A stretch of DNA of 64,000 nt from Oceanospirillaceae bacterium (GCA_013215445.1 JABSRA010000010.1:23154-87153); one strand, 5' to 3'. Positions 9,181 to 18,670 are shown, counted from the stretch's first letter. The notes: generated by a model not told the origin, from the sequence alone. A program made the numbers and translations.

Positions 9181-9608
9181 AGCACTTTCAACTTATTGAT
9201 TAATATTTGAATTATTTTATTAACCTGAAATGCGATATATTTAGTATTAGTGGTCTAAGTACGCAGTAATAAGTAAGTTTCTAGCTGAAAGGACTGGTAT
9301 CAATTCTATAAGTATTTTCAATTACAGGAGACTTGTTTACCAGTCAATTACATTATTGACCCTTTCTTCAATATGGGCTGCGTACCAATCCAAAAACGTC
9401 AAATATTGACTGTGTTAGCCCTTAAATTTCAAGTCAAAATAAAATTACCTTCCAAAACATCACTCTAAAAATATCAGCATTTTTAGGTCACTATAAGTGG
9501 CTAAAATGTACTTGACCTAACGATAAACGTTGTGTAAATTTTGCCAAAATAGAAAATGAAATAATGGTGCATTACTATAAACTCAGGATAGTTATTGAAG
9601 GAAAGATT
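9181..9608. other. Intergenic, no gene seen
   Basis: An AT-rich stretch between the tRNA-flank copy and the phosphodiesterase gene. No ORF was recognised. GAAGGAAAG just before 9609 is the ribosome binding site of the next gene. Confidence 0.4.
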
Positions 9609-10433
9609 ATGAAAAAGAAAGCTATAATATTTACCATTGATGGCGTTAGAGCTGATGCCATGAAAATAGCCAACACGCCTTTTTTAGATCAAAAAATAAG
9701 TATAGGGGCTAGCTCTTTTACGGGCAAATGCATCTTGCCCTCTATCACTACTCCTAATCATGCTTCTCTTTTTCGGTCTGTATTAGCTGAGGATCATCGA
9801 ATAATTGACAATTATGATATGGCACCTCAGACCCAAGATTTTCCTTCTTTATTTGATAAAGTTTTTGACAGTGGCAAAAGCTGTGCAGCCATTATTTCTT
9901 ACCTGCCCCTTTTAAACGCATACGGTCACTGTGAAAAACTAAATTTTTCCCTACATAAAAACATCAGCCTGGGTATTGAGCACCAAATTCCGGATAATTA
10001 CTACGCTGAACTAGATAAATATGTTTTGGCCGGTGCGGATATGATCATTGAAAATGATGCAGATCTTGCACATGTCTATATAGAAGCCCCTGATGTTGTA
10101 GGTCACAACAAAGGGTGGATGAGCAAACAATATATTCAGGCAGTGGAGCAAAGCGATAAGTTGATAGAGTCCTTTATTAATAGATTGGGCGATAAAGCCA
10201 AAGACTACCATTTTTTTGTGACTACTGATCATGGTGGGCACGGCTATGGCCACGGTTCTGATTCCGATGAAGACACTACTATTTGGTTTATAAGCTTTGG
10301 AGCCGACATAAAACCCATCACCATAGGTGATTTCTCTATTCTAGATATTGTACCTACAGTTGCCAGCTATTTAGGTTTTCAGCAAGAGCCACATTGGCAA
10401 GGTGATATACTGGATATCTACGCTTCAGCTTAA
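9609..10433 (+). CDS. Type I phosphodiesterase / alkaline phosphatase superfamily protein
   Basis: A 274-residue protein of the nucleotide pyrophosphatase/phosphodiesterase branch of the alkaline phosphatase superfamily. Metal ligands and nucleophile are visible: D11 in FTIDGVRADA, the nucleophile threonine in PSITTPNHAS (about T47), D and H in YIEAPDVVGH, D-H in TTDHGGHGYGHG, and a further His in the last motif. No signal peptide is present, so it is probably cytoplasmic. The start ATG 9609 has GAAGGAAAG upstream; an earlier ATG at 9564 lacks this and adds no domain. It stands alone in the accessory block. The substrate (a phosphodiester or phosphonate) cannot be told. Confidence 0.85.
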   Translation: MKKKAIIFTIDGVRADAMKIANTPFLDQKISIGASSFTGKCILPSITTPNHASLFRSVLAEDHRIIDNYDMAPQTQDFPSLFDKVFDSGKSCAAIISYLPLLNAYGHCEKLNFSLHKNISLGIEHQIPDNYYAELDKYVLAGADMIIENDADLAHVYIEAPDVVGHNKGWMSKQYIQAVEQSDKLIESFINRLGDKAKDYHFFVTTDHGGHGYGHGSDSDEDTTIWFISFGADIKPITIGDFSILDIVPTVASYLGFQQEPHWQGDILDIYASA

Positions 10434-11120
10434 AGGTGATTTGATGATCAGGGTGACTGTATATTTCAGCGCCCGATCAACACCACTGTATCGTCTTTAA
10501 TCGCCCAACGTTTGAACTTACTGTTCACAACATCTGAGTATAAAAACAAACTGATATGTTTTTCTGCCAAATGAACAACCCTCTAATTCTGTCACTGTAT
10601 TATGGGGTTTGTGCCCATCCCCTCTGGTATTACCCTCAAGGGATTTTCGAGCAAGTAAACTTCACCCCTATTTAGGGTGCTTTGTAACCCCGTACAGGGG
10701 TAATGCGACTTTGACAGGTTTCCAGCTCTATGACGAATAATATGGCTTTAATGCCTTGCAGAAAGGCTACTGTGCTCATGATTAAAACATCTATAAGAAA
10801 ATAGCGTTTAGCTGGTAGTTTTGCGGATCAATGATGAGCTTTATTTTAGCTGAAAACCTCATAACCACTGCTCTACAGGTTAGTTCTTTATGGTTTTGTT
10901 GCTTGCAGAAGCTAAGAATAAGTTACTATTTACCCTTGCCGTCCAAAGAAAATTATTTCATTTGATTTAGCACTGTACTTTTGATCGGCAGTAGCTCTTT
11001 TCGAGCTGCTTTCTATTCAATTTAACGGTGAGAGGTTAGGATAGCCGTGAGCTCCATATTTCTTGGTAGGAGGTTAACTGCTAAATATTGTGAAAATACG
11101 CGAGTGAATATATATCTGAG
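10434..11120. other. Intergenic, small inverted repeats only
   Basis: No gene recognised. Short G/C hairpins appear near 10670 (CACCCctatttaGGGTG) and 10688 (CCCCgtacaGGGG). AGGAGG-like words near 11065-11075 have no ORF behind them. Confidence 0.4.
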
Positions 11121-11153
11121 GAGCCGAATGCGGTAGTTCCGCACGTCAGGTTC
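11121..11153 (+). ncRNA. Group II intron domain V-like relic
   Basis: GAGCCGAATGCGG ... CCGCACGTCAGGTTC resembles the 34-nt catalytic domain V of bacterial group II introns (GAGCC... stem, AGC triad, distal stem TGCGG/CCGCA, CG bulge before the 3' strand). It is followed by TTTGTGGGG, as often seen after such elements. The lower stem has two mismatches compared with intact domains, and no intron-encoded reverse transcriptase is nearby, so it would be a dead remnant. A chance match is possible. Confidence 0.4.
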
Positions 11154-11295
11154 TTTGTGGGGTAAGCTTTGTAACAGGTTCTACCAGATTTGTGCTGGAG
11201 CGCAACTCAATTCCTCTGGCTATGCCTATAACCAAAGTTTTAAATTAACATACCTTAACCGGTTTTATTGAATGTCTACTTAATGAGGTGCCTTT

Positions 11296-11673
11296 GTGTA
11301 TTATGTGATATTTTTTTCCATTTCCTTAGCATTGTCTATTTCAACATTTGGAATATCATTAATAGTATTCTTCGTCATCAAAAATTGGTTTGATAAACAA
11401 GCAGCCAAAGCAATACTGAGTTTATCAATCAAAAGCCTGAGGACAGGAGAGCCTGCTTTTCTGCATCATGTTAACAAGGCTGCGATTGTCAAAGTATTTG
11501 ATTCTTTTTCGTTAAGCCCATGTGAACAAAAGCTTCTTGAAGATGGTACATCAACTTCATATACAGCTCCTGTCGCTCACCCAGGTCACAAGGGCTCAAT
11601 GATTTTGAATGTTATTTACACACCTCGATCTGGTACAAAAAACACAATAATTATTACCGCACAACCAATATGA
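11296..11673 (+). CDS. Single-pass membrane protein, unknown
   Basis: 125 residues starting at GTG 11296, with GAGG eight bases upstream. Residues 2-29 form one strong transmembrane helix (SISLALSISTFGISLIVFFV), followed by a 95-residue soluble part without recognisable motifs (one Cys). The usable start and ribosome site argue for a real gene, but I do not recognise the family. It lies between repeat copies in the accessory block, and its stop overlaps a 17-codon ORF. Confidence 0.5.
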   Translation: MYYVIFFSISLALSISTFGISLIVFFVIKNWFDKQAAKAILSLSIKSLRTGEPAFLHHVNKAAIVKVFDSFSLSPCEQKLLEDGTSTSYTAPVAHPGHKGSMILNVIYTPRSGTKNTIIITAQPI

Positions 11674-11723
11674 CTAAATTTAGTATGAGTGATATTTTCA
11701 AAAAAAAATCTATGGAAGAATAG
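11670..11723 (+). CDS. Tiny ORF overlapping the previous stop (17 residues)
   Basis: ATGA overlaps the stop of the 11296 gene, giving MTKFSMSDIFKKKSMEE then TAG. It may be a translationally coupled small peptide or the surviving start of a gene cut off by the repeat at 11798. Weakly supported. Confidence 0.25.
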   Translation: MTKFSMSDIFKKKSMEE

Positions 11724-11797
11724 TAGTGCGCCGAGCTAAATCAGTATCAGATTGGAGGGAAAAAACTACTAAGAAAACTACAACAAAAACTATTACA

Positions 11798-11912
11798 GGA
11801 CAGGCACACTTTATAATATTTAAACCTAGACAATACTCCAATCAATACACTTTAGTGATTATTTCTCTTTTACTCTCTTGATCTACATACCTTAGATAAT
11901 ATTCTTCGTCAA
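11798..11912. repeat. Dispersed ~110-bp repeat, copy 2
   Basis: Opens with GGACAGGCAC and matches 5706-5818 closely (TTTAAACCTAGACAATACTC, ACTTTAG, TCTCTTGATCTA blocks). A second GGACAGGCA word follows at 11921-11929, leading directly into the tRNA-flank copy B at 11938. Confidence 0.75.
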
Positions 11913-11937
11913 ATTCTATAGGACAGGCATACATTAT

Positions 11938-12080
11938 ACGTCGCTTCGCTCGGCTCGGCTCATTTCTGCGGGGGATCTCAACCCTCCAAGCTTATAACAT
12001 GAAATCTGGATTATATGGGGCTGATAGTTATAGGGTATGAATATATGAAGTGGTGCGCCTGGAGGGACTTGAAAAGCATT
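11938..12080. repeat. tRNA-Arg-flank repeat, copy B (internal att-like site)
   Basis: About 140 bp closely matching 9048-9184 and 26798-26922. It ends with TGGTGCGCCTGGAGGGA (12051-12067) followed by CTTGAA. That equals the 3' end of the tRNA-Arg(CCG) gene with two mismatches over 23 bp. It splits the accessory block into 9.18-12.05 and 12.07-26.9 kb segments, as expected from tandem integration at the same tRNA. Confidence 0.75.
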
Positions 12081-12129
12081 AGTAACTAACTGTTTTTAAA
12101 CATATTGAATTCTAATATTTTCCGAAAAG

Positions 12130-12745
12130 CCCCCAATAAAGCCCCCACTTTGCAAAGGTCTCAATTTTTAAATGATAATCATCCTATGCTCATAAAGAAG
12201 CAGAGCGGGAATTCCCGCTCTGGTCAAGGATCTTTGGTTGAATTCCCAGAGCCCGAATTCGGGCTCTGGGTAAGCTGGTGGAATAGCTTAAGTAATTTAG
12301 TTTAACTCCGATGATTTGCTGTTCTTGACATGCAGATAGCTACCGCAAGATTCTTCGGTTGCATTAAATCTGTAAAATATCACAATAGATAAATGTCATT
12401 GTCAGCCAGAGCGGGAATTCCCACTCTGGTTAAATATTTGCTATTGAATTCCCAAAGCCCGAATTCGGGCTTTGGTTAGGCCGGTGGAATAGCTTAAGCA
12501 ATTTAGTTTAACTCCGAAGATCTCCTTTCCTAGATCCGCTGATAGCTACCGCAAGATCTTTCGGTAGCATCTGATCTGTGCCATATCACAAAAGTAAACA
12601 TCATAGTCACCTACAGCGGGAATTCCTGCTCTGGTTCTCTCGTAACTTTCATGCTGCGTATTTGCAGCCTGGTAATAGCAAAGTGTAGATTCACTCCATG
12701 CTTTAAAACTGTTAGCTAAACCCTAATCCGGGCTTTGGGCTGACT
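12130..12745. repeat. Palindromic repeat array, left (206-bp unit)
   Basis: After a leader (CCCCCAATAAAGCCCCC and following, 12130-12200) come units with a 205-206-bp period. Each unit has palindrome 1 centred on GGGAATTCCC (12201-12222; 12406-12429; 12613-12634) and palindrome 2 centred on CCCGAATTCGGG (12245-12270, a perfect 26-bp palindrome; 12452-12475, perfect 24 bp). Then comes conserved sequence with GGTGGAATAGCTTAA and TTTAACTCCGA, and palindrome 3 (GCTACCG ... CGGTAGC, about 12337-12361 and 12543-12569). The third unit decays after palindrome 1. In palindrome 2 the arm pair GAG/CTC becomes AAG/CTT, a compensatory change. A second array lies at 22030-22330. Confidence 0.9.
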
Positions 12746-12824
12746 CTTCAAATGTAAGGCGTTATCATAGCGAATAGGTGCTAGCTGCATAATTGGCAGC
12801 TTTTGACACAAAGCAGACATTTTA

Positions 12825-12849
12825 ACGCTCGCGTAATAGGCGAGAGCGT
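12825..12849 (-). terminator. Stem-loop after the 12851 gene
   Basis: ACGCTC and GAGCGT pair around GCGTAATAGGC with a small bulge, one base beyond the stop of the minus-strand gene. On that strand the stem is followed by TTAAAA rather than a clean T-tract, so termination is plausible but not strong. Confidence 0.45.
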
Positions 12850-12850
12850 C

Positions 12851-14059
12851 CTAATATACGCGCTTGTTAAATACTTCATCTTCAAATTTTGGAAACATAT
12901 CGACCATATGCGAGGGAAATAAAACTCCAGGTCTTTTAGTGGCTTCGTTCCATCCAGGATCTTTGGTTTCCAAGAACCGGCTAACTTCAGCTCTTGTGTC
13001 GTCTTCTAGGCAGATAAGTATATAAGCAATCAAGTTCTGCACCACTTGATAATCACCAATTGCCAGCTTTGGAGTAACATTTCTTATTGATGCTTCCCAA
13101 GAATAAAAACTAAAGTCTCTATAATCGGTAAATAGTGGGATTTTTCCATCGAAGTAGACTGTTTCATAAGCAAGTTTTTTAGGGTCTACATTCCCATGCA
13201 ATAAATCATTTCTGTTATTCATTAGTGTATGAAATTCTTTGCATGCATCTATATTGTTATAATCAATAGCCTGATAAAAACCTTTGCAATTTCTATGCAA
13301 TCCTTTGATTCTAATGTCTATTTGTTGGCGAACAATGGAGTCATACAGCCTTTTGTCATTTTTTATATCATCTTCAGCAAGCAAAAATATTATAAGATTA
13401 ATGAAAGACTCAGCATATACGGGTGCGAGCATCCTGATATTTAATCCTAATGCTGTAGCTTCAGTGTATAGTTCTCCAGCATGATTCATCCTATCCTTGA
13501 GGTTTTCTAGATCTTTTGCTGATTTTGGATAGGAGAGAGCTTCCAGCTCCTCTATTTTCAATGCTTCAAGCTTTACTAATTGGTGCTCAATAACACTTTT
13601 AATTCTAAAGAATGGGTTTGTGAAGAGCTGCCATTTCTCAATTTTCTTTCTGAATTCAAAAATATTTTTACCATATGAAGAGAAGTCTTTTTTTAGGTTT
13701 TTAATAAACTCTTTTTTAGCTTCTGAAGGACTATCAAATTCAATACTGTGGATAATCTCCAGCCGAAATGTCATACACATGATTTCAAGTACATCGCCTT
13801 TATAATTTATTGTGTAATGCCAGTGAATAAGGTTATCTGAATCGTCTGAACGAAACAGCATTTGTATACCATTCGGAGGGCCAAACCTTGCATTTAAGTA
13901 ACAGTAAAGCTCGACAGGCGTAATTCCCTCTCTAATAATCCAAACCCCGCCTTTAATGGCAGTCTTAGGTTTTTCACCGTTTTTGGAAAGCTCGCTCATT
14001 TTCCCTGCTACTTCTTTCATTGGAGGATAGGATAATTGCGAGACATCTATAAACTTCAT
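12851..14059 (-). CDS. Large HEPN-motif protein, unknown function
   Basis: A 402-residue soluble protein. The N-terminal ~150 residues (VWIIREGITPVELYCYLNARFG; LIHWHYTINYKGDVLEIMCM) look like an alpha/beta domain I cannot name. The C-terminal half is helical and contains NNRNDLLHG at 281-289, i.e. R283-N-x-x-x-H288, the R-x4-H signature of HEPN RNase-like domains common in toxins and anti-phage proteins. GGAAG precedes the ATG. It is the last of three minus-strand genes with similar motifs (14547, 15024), 487 bp after the second one, and lies directly beside the palindromic array. A defence or abortive-infection role is inferred, not shown. Confidence 0.7.
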   Translation of the reverse strand: MKFIDVSQLSYPPMKEVAGKMSELSKNGEKPKTAIKGGVWIIREGITPVELYCYLNARFGPPNGIQMLFRSDDSDNLIHWHYTINYKGDVLEIMCMTFRLEIIHSIEFDSPSEAKKEFIKNLKKDFSSYGKNIFEFRKKIEKWQLFTNPFFRIKSVIEHQLVKLEALKIEELEALSYPKSAKDLENLKDRMNHAGELYTEATALGLNIRMLAPVYAESFINLIIFLLAEDDIKNDKRLYDSIVRQQIDIRIKGLHRNCKGFYQAIDYNNIDACKEFHTLMNNRNDLLHGNVDPKKLAYETVYFDGKIPLFTDYRDFSFYSWEASIRNVTPKLAIGDYQVVQNLIAYILICLEDDTRAEVSRFLETKDPGWNEATKRPGVLFPSHMVDMFPKFEDEVFNKRVY

Positions 14060-14546
14060 TACTCTTCCTTAAATTTAACATTTACATACTGTGTGCTCGT
14101 TAACACAAGAAAGTGATTTCTGGAAATCACAGGCAACTTATGCCCTACTTAAGAAAACATCCTTATATCAAAAAACTTCCTGGCTAAACGCGCATGCGAG
14201 TTTGTAGAGATAACGAGTTTCTCGATATTTATTTTTCTTCATATTTATACTATTGATTTTGCAGTTGTTTTTATAACTTTACAAGTATAGATGAGCATGA
14301 AAATAACGCTGTTACTATAAGCAGTGTTTGAAAACATTGAGAATTATATGAATAATGACCGCTTTTACCCGATACCGACGATTTCCAATCACACACCTAC
14401 ACTAGCTAATCTGGTTTGGAAGCTGCTGTAATTGACACTAAGCGGCCGTTTAGCTATCCCTGAAAACGGTAATATATTGCATAGTTTCATAGAAGAACTC
14501 TCAATTTTTAACTGTTAGATTTCTCGATTAGAACAATAGTCACTTG
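14060..14546. other. Intergenic with a perfect inverted repeat
   Basis: No gene seen. GTGATTTC-TG-GAAATCAC at 14113-14130 is a perfect 8-2-8 inverted repeat, 54 bp upstream of the 12851-14059 start, positioned as a possible operator. The rest is AT-rich and featureless. Confidence 0.45.
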
Positions 14547-14990
14547 TTAGGAATTTTTGATCTTATACTTGGGATGTAGATCCAACTTACTTAGCCATTT
14601 CTTCATTTCTTGTGTCTGAGCACCAGCTGCTGCCTCAAAATTGTAAATAGATCTATGTAACATATTTACTGCTTCTTGTTTGAATTCTGCCTGAACATTT
14701 CCGTCAGTTGCATAATGTTTTAATGAATTTCTAGTTCCATTCACTAGTGAATTAAACTCATTTTTAGAATATTCAACATCGCTAAGTTGTCTTGATATAT
14801 CGTTAATAATTCCCTTGATTGCATCATACATTTTAAGCTCGTCGTTACTTTCAACTAGTTTCCCTAAAATCTCTTCAGCAGCACCCGATAAAGTAATAGA
14901 CGGAATGAATTTATTTTCACTGTACATCGAAATTGATTCTTCGATTTGAATTCTACAAATTTCAATTTGTGAAATAGTTTGAATACACAT
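14547..14990 (-). CDS. Small HEPN-motif protein
   Basis: A 147-residue, nearly all-helical protein. ITLSGAAEEILGKLVESND near residues 32-50 and NGTRNSLKHYATD at 84-96 are typical of a widespread small family of uncharacterised proteins. R87-N-x-x-x-H92 fits the HEPN R-x4-H catalytic signature. It starts 33 bp after the stop of the 15024-15851 gene, with AGGTAGGTAGGT upstream of its ATG, so the two are probably one operon. RNase activity is an inference from the motif. No clear nucleotidyltransferase (MNT) or antitoxin partner was recognised next to it. Confidence 0.7.
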   Translation of the reverse strand: MCIQTISQIEICRIQIEESISMYSENKFIPSITLSGAAEEILGKLVESNDELKMYDAIKGIINDISRQLSDVEYSKNEFNSLVNGTRNSLKHYATDGNVQAEFKQEAVNMLHRSIYNFEAAAGAQTQEMKKWLSKLDLHPKYKIKNS

Positions 14991-15023
14991 ACCGTACCTA
15001 CCTACCTGACTGAATGCCTAACG

Positions 15024-15851
15024 CTACAAACGCGTCCCGCTCGAAGAGCTTTGCTGATTAGTATTGTTAGGTACGTTTAAATAATCAAATCTTTGGTAAT
15101 GATTACTGCCCTTAAAAATTTCGGAGGTTAATACATTAAACAAAACATTAGAAACCAATTCATACTCAGAGTTATCAAAATTATTCCAATCCGTATCATT
15201 TAAGTGATCCGAATCATGTATATGGATTTTATTTCGCAATTGTCTAATTGGTTTAATCTTTGAGTAGGAATTAAAAGAAGCACCAAGCAATTTTTCACTT
15301 TCTACTTTTTTAGCTAGTTGATCAAAAGTCATTTGTGACTTTATTGGTTTATCAAGTTTTACCATAACATTAGTATCGTTTTTGTATTTGATACCATTTA
15401 GTTCGTATTCTGAAGTTTTAATATTATTTACTTTCCTCCAAGATGAAGTATTACCGTGACCTTCTGCTATAACTAAAAAGTTAAAAATAGCCTCTACAAC
15501 GGACGCTCCATGTACAACAAAAGATTTTACGTTTTGCTTCTTTATTACAGAAGACATGGATATATCAAGCATTACTCTATATAAGAATTCAATGTATTGG
15601 AGTGAATATGAAATGTTTTTTTTGATCGGATATGCTTCCTGAGCTGAAAAGTACTCATTCGGTGCTATAAAAAATTTTAGATGATTATCAAGAACACCTA
15701 TAGCAGTTGGATACCAACGTTCTTCCTCATGATTTAAAGTAAGCATTTCAGTCACGGTATTCTCCATTAGTATAGCTAACGCTTTGCTAGGCGACTCGTG
15801 AAAATATGGGTCAGTCACAGTTTTAGGTTGTGTATAACCATTTAGATTCAA
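15024..15851 (-). CDS. HEPN-motif protein, first gene of the trio
   Basis: A 275-residue soluble protein. VHGASVVEAIFNFLVIAEG (about 113-130) and IKPIRQLRNKIHIHDSDHLN (about 199-218) match a family of uncharacterised bacterial proteins. R206-N-K-I-H210-I-H212 resembles the HEPN R-x-H core. The listed start is TTG 15851, giving MNLNGYTQPK; no good ribosome site precedes it, so the start is uncertain. It is upstream of the small HEPN gene (33-bp gap). An IS110-family transposase lies just beyond. The grouping of three such genes suggests one RNA-targeting or defence module (inference). Confidence 0.65.
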   Translation of the reverse strand: MNLNGYTQPKTVTDPYFHESPSKALAILMENTVTEMLTLNHEEERWYPTAIGVLDNHLKFFIAPNEYFSAQEAYPIKKNISYSLQYIEFLYRVMLDISMSSVIKKQNVKSFVVHGASVVEAIFNFLVIAEGHGNTSSWRKVNNIKTSEYELNGIKYKNDTNVMVKLDKPIKSQMTFDQLAKKVESEKLLGASFNSYSKIKPIRQLRNKIHIHDSDHLNDTDWNNFDNSEYELVSNVLFNVLTSEIFKGSNHYQRFDYLNVPNNTNQQSSSSGTRL

Positions 15852-16072
15852 ATATTTAGCTTATTGTATTCAAGATAAGTTAACCTATACTGAACACCGA
15901 TCTGCGCAATTAGTTTTGGAATTTTCATCTTTTATATGAAATGTTTTTTACAGCGAGGCGTCAGATTCACGTTCAGACGAAGAATACATAGCAAAGAACT
16001 AGGCCAAATCATAGGGTTTAGGCTCATCAAAAATGGCAGCTTCAGGCCCTGAGTCATTAGGTCAAGATTTTT

Positions 16073-17311
16073 TTAGGATAAGAGCGGCGACTTCCTCCTT
16101 CTTAATGCTTGTAAATATTTTGTCTCATCATAAGGTTTCCGATCTTTCCAACATTTAAAAATGATACGGAGCCACTTATACGCCAACGCTCTAACGGCTG
16201 CTTGATGGGAGTTTCCCTTCGCTCGATGCTTATCGTAGTAAATTGACGCCCAGTAAGATGACTGGACTGTTTTAGCTGCCCATTCGATAATTGTTTGTCT
16301 TACAAATTTTGCGCAATGCCATCGCCAATGAATCCAAGTTTTTTGACCACTGCTTACAGTGACAGGGGCGATTCCCATATAGGCTTGTAGTTGGGCTGCG
16401 CTACCAAAGCGATTCCTATCTTCGCCAAAAGCGACAAGCAAACGAGGGCCAAGACAAAGCCCTGCACCTGGTAGAGATTGGAAGAAATCAGAATCAGCCA
16501 TCTCGTGAAATTCGCTAGCTATTTGTTTATCAAACTCTCTAATGGCAATTGTCGCTGTATTTACTAGGGATGCAAGTGACTTTGCAAGCAGCTGATAGGG
16601 CTCAATAACAGCGGAATCTTCTGTTAGATACATTACTTTTTTACGCTGCTCTAATCGATAATTAAGCTTAACTGTTGATTGACCGCCATATGATTGAAAG
16701 AACTTGCGTATAGTCTGCTCTCGAGCGCGCTTAAAACATTGTAGGGTCGGCCAGCGAATTATGAAGTCACAAAATAGTTCGGTATTTCGATGAGAAAACC
16801 AATCAAGCGGTTGAGGATAGTAGTGTTTAAGAGCGCTTATAAGCTGATTTACAAAACGTCGTTTGTCATCAACTAGGCTTCGTCTTTTTTCAACCAACAC
16901 CTCAAGCTTCCTGATAGCAGCCCCTTGCCGTACGAGAGGCTTGAATTTCTGAGGGTAATTGAGTAACAGGTCCAAAGCAATTTCAGCATCTCTAGGATCA
17001 CTTTTAGCGCCACTGGCAGTAAATGTTTCCCTGTATTTTGCAAGAGTTGCTGCGTGGATTGGAAATATAGTTACAAAATGATATTTTTGTAAGGCAAAAA
17101 CAATTGGACCTTTATTTAATTCAATAGCTATTGCAATCTTACCCTTGTATCGTTTATGAAGTGAGTTTATCCAATGATCGATGGACTCCGGCGAATGGAC
17201 TATCTCTTGAAAATGGCGTTTTTTCTGTCCTTTCTGTTGAATACAAACGTCATGTTTTTTGTCCGCCCAATCTAATCCCACAAAAACAGCAAAATCCATA
17301 ATTGTTTTCAT
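16073..17311 (-). mobile_element. IS110-family transposase, intact
   Basis: 412 residues, full length for the family. The N-terminal DEDD RuvC-like domain shows GLDWADKKHD (first Asp), IAIELNKGP (Glu) and SGAKSDPRDAEIALDLL (Asp pair). The C-terminal Transposase_20 domain has SLPGAGLCLGPRLLVAFGE and YMGIAPVTVSSGQK, where the serine nucleophile is expected. GGAGGTG lies seven bases before the ATG at 17311. The element has no terminal inverted repeats by family habit, and I could not define its ends. It sits between the HEPN trio and the HDOD genes. All domains are in frame, so it may be active. Confidence 0.92.
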
Positions 17312-17640
17312 TTTGACACCTCCAGCTTATAGAGTATTTCCAAGTGTGCCTTAGCTCTGCGAAGCAAATATAGTAAGTAATTTGAAAGCGCGTGCCCTGA
17401 GTGTTCGTTATCGAGCGTAGGCGTAACCACAATATCGAAACAAAAGCGGTAAACATCGAATGTTCTTGGCCGTATATTCGTATATTGTGGCTACCAACTT
17501 GGCAGTCTAATTATGACTGATTTCAAGTCTCAATGACTATATTTGGCCGATACCAGCCTCATGATTGATCAGAGCCCATAAGTCTGGAGCTGACACATTG
17601 CAGACATTTCAAAGGCTCTGGCGAAAGGTGATTTGAGAAC
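17312..17640 (-). ncRNA. Candidate IS110 bridge-RNA region
   Basis: Noncoding sequence directly upstream of the transposase, the side from which IS110-group elements transcribe their bridge RNA. Its extent and loops could not be worked out by eye. Only position and family knowledge support this, so treat it as a region to examine. The remaining sequence to 17803 shows no gene. Confidence 0.3.
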
Positions 17641-17803
17641 AAAATGGTGTCTAGAAAACTAGGGACTTACCAGTCATTCTAGGATAAGAATAGATCGAGT
17701 TGGAAACTGAATCCAACCCGGTCAAGCCTGCGCTAATACAAATAAAGCTTCTGGATGAGGCATTGGAATAAAATGCTCTTTGTAAACTCAATAATATTGT
17801 GAT

Positions 17804-18670
17804 TTATTCGTTTTTTACAGCAAGATTCTGAAGGTACTCTTCGCGCATGTCTGTGTAATCTGTTTCCGAAATGCCGACAAAAGCTAATATTAATCCTAGT
17901 TCGCTGTGATTCTGCTGAGCTTCAGAAACGTGCCAATGACTACGATAAGCGTTGCTGATATCTTTTGCCAAAATAAGAGAGCACAGTAGCAGTTTTACTG
18001 ATTCGTTATCACTACTCTCAAGGCCTAAATTTTTAATACTAGTAGCCTGAAGTATAATTGCATTCGTTACATTTTTTGGCATAAGCCAGCGCTCAGAAAT
18101 TTCATAGCTTATTTGGATATGAGTCATTCCAAAAATGTCACTTTCTGCTTCAAGCCATGTATTTACAATGCAAGTGTCTATTCCATCGATGAATAGCTGA
18201 TAACCATCTACTGCTTCCAGCATCATAGGTATACCACAATTATGCATCATACCAAGAGAGTATGCTTCATCAGGACTGCCACTGGAAATTTTTTTTGAGA
18301 TGCTAACCGTCAACTCCGCAACTTCTGTGGCAGTCTCCCAAAATTTTTCTAAATCGAGAGTTTTAGAGAATGAGTTTTTGAGAGATAAAAGTCGCAAAAT
18401 AGTTAACATTTTGTTAAATCCAATGCGCATCAATGCTTCTTTCAGGGAAGAGACTCTACCCTTTCCTCCAAAAACGGGTGTATTTGCTGATGCAATACAA
18501 GCAGTGTATAAGGATACGTCCTTCATCATTATAGCAACCAACCGATCTACGGTTGCGTCATTACTGCCTAATAACTTAACAACTTCAAGTAACACTTGTG
18601 GCTGAGAAGGGATAATATAAGGCTTTTTTTGTTTACGCATATCAGTCATAAATCTCTTATATAGTGCCAA
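17804..18670 (-). CDS. HDOD domain protein
   Basis: 288 residues, essentially one HDOD domain. It has IPSQPQVLLEVVKLLGSNDATVDRLVAIMMKDVSL near residues 20-54, ASANTPVFGGKGRVSSLKEALMRIGFNKM (the classic 'in..a...l' segment), and EAYSLGMMHNCGIPMM where HD hydrolases carry their metal site. HDOD proteins lack catalytic HD residues and act in signalling. The gene is followed upstream by an EAL-HDOD protein on the same strand (gap 231 bp), so the two may work together. It sits in a signalling-rich part of the accessory block, downstream of the IS110 element. Confidence 0.88.
   Translation of the reverse strand: MALYKRFMTDMRKQKKPYIIPSQPQVLLEVVKLLGSNDATVDRLVAIMMKDVSLYTACIASANTPVFGGKGRVSSLKEALMRIGFNKMLTILRLLSLKNSFSKTLDLEKFWETATEVAELTVSISKKISSGSPDEAYSLGMMHNCGIPMMLEAVDGYQLFIDGIDTCIVNTWLEAESDIFGMTHIQISYEISERWLMPKNVTNAIILQATSIKNLGLESSDNESVKLLLCSLILAKDISNAYRSHWHVSEAQQNHSELGLILAFVGISETDYTDMREEYLQNLAVKNE

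Noticed and set aside
8979..9203. 74-codon plus-strand ORF
   Set aside because: Made of the tRNA-flank repeat; the same sequence recurs beside the tRNA.
12105..12305. 66-codon plus-strand ORF
   Set aside because: It runs through the palindromes of the repeat array and has no family resemblance.
12130..12745. CRISPR array
   Set aside because: Units are 206 bp with conserved, not unique, intervening sequence, and no cas gene is present.
12130..12850. Integron attC sites
   Set aside because: The palindromes lack the core GTTRRRY/RYYYAAC layout, and no integrase is present.
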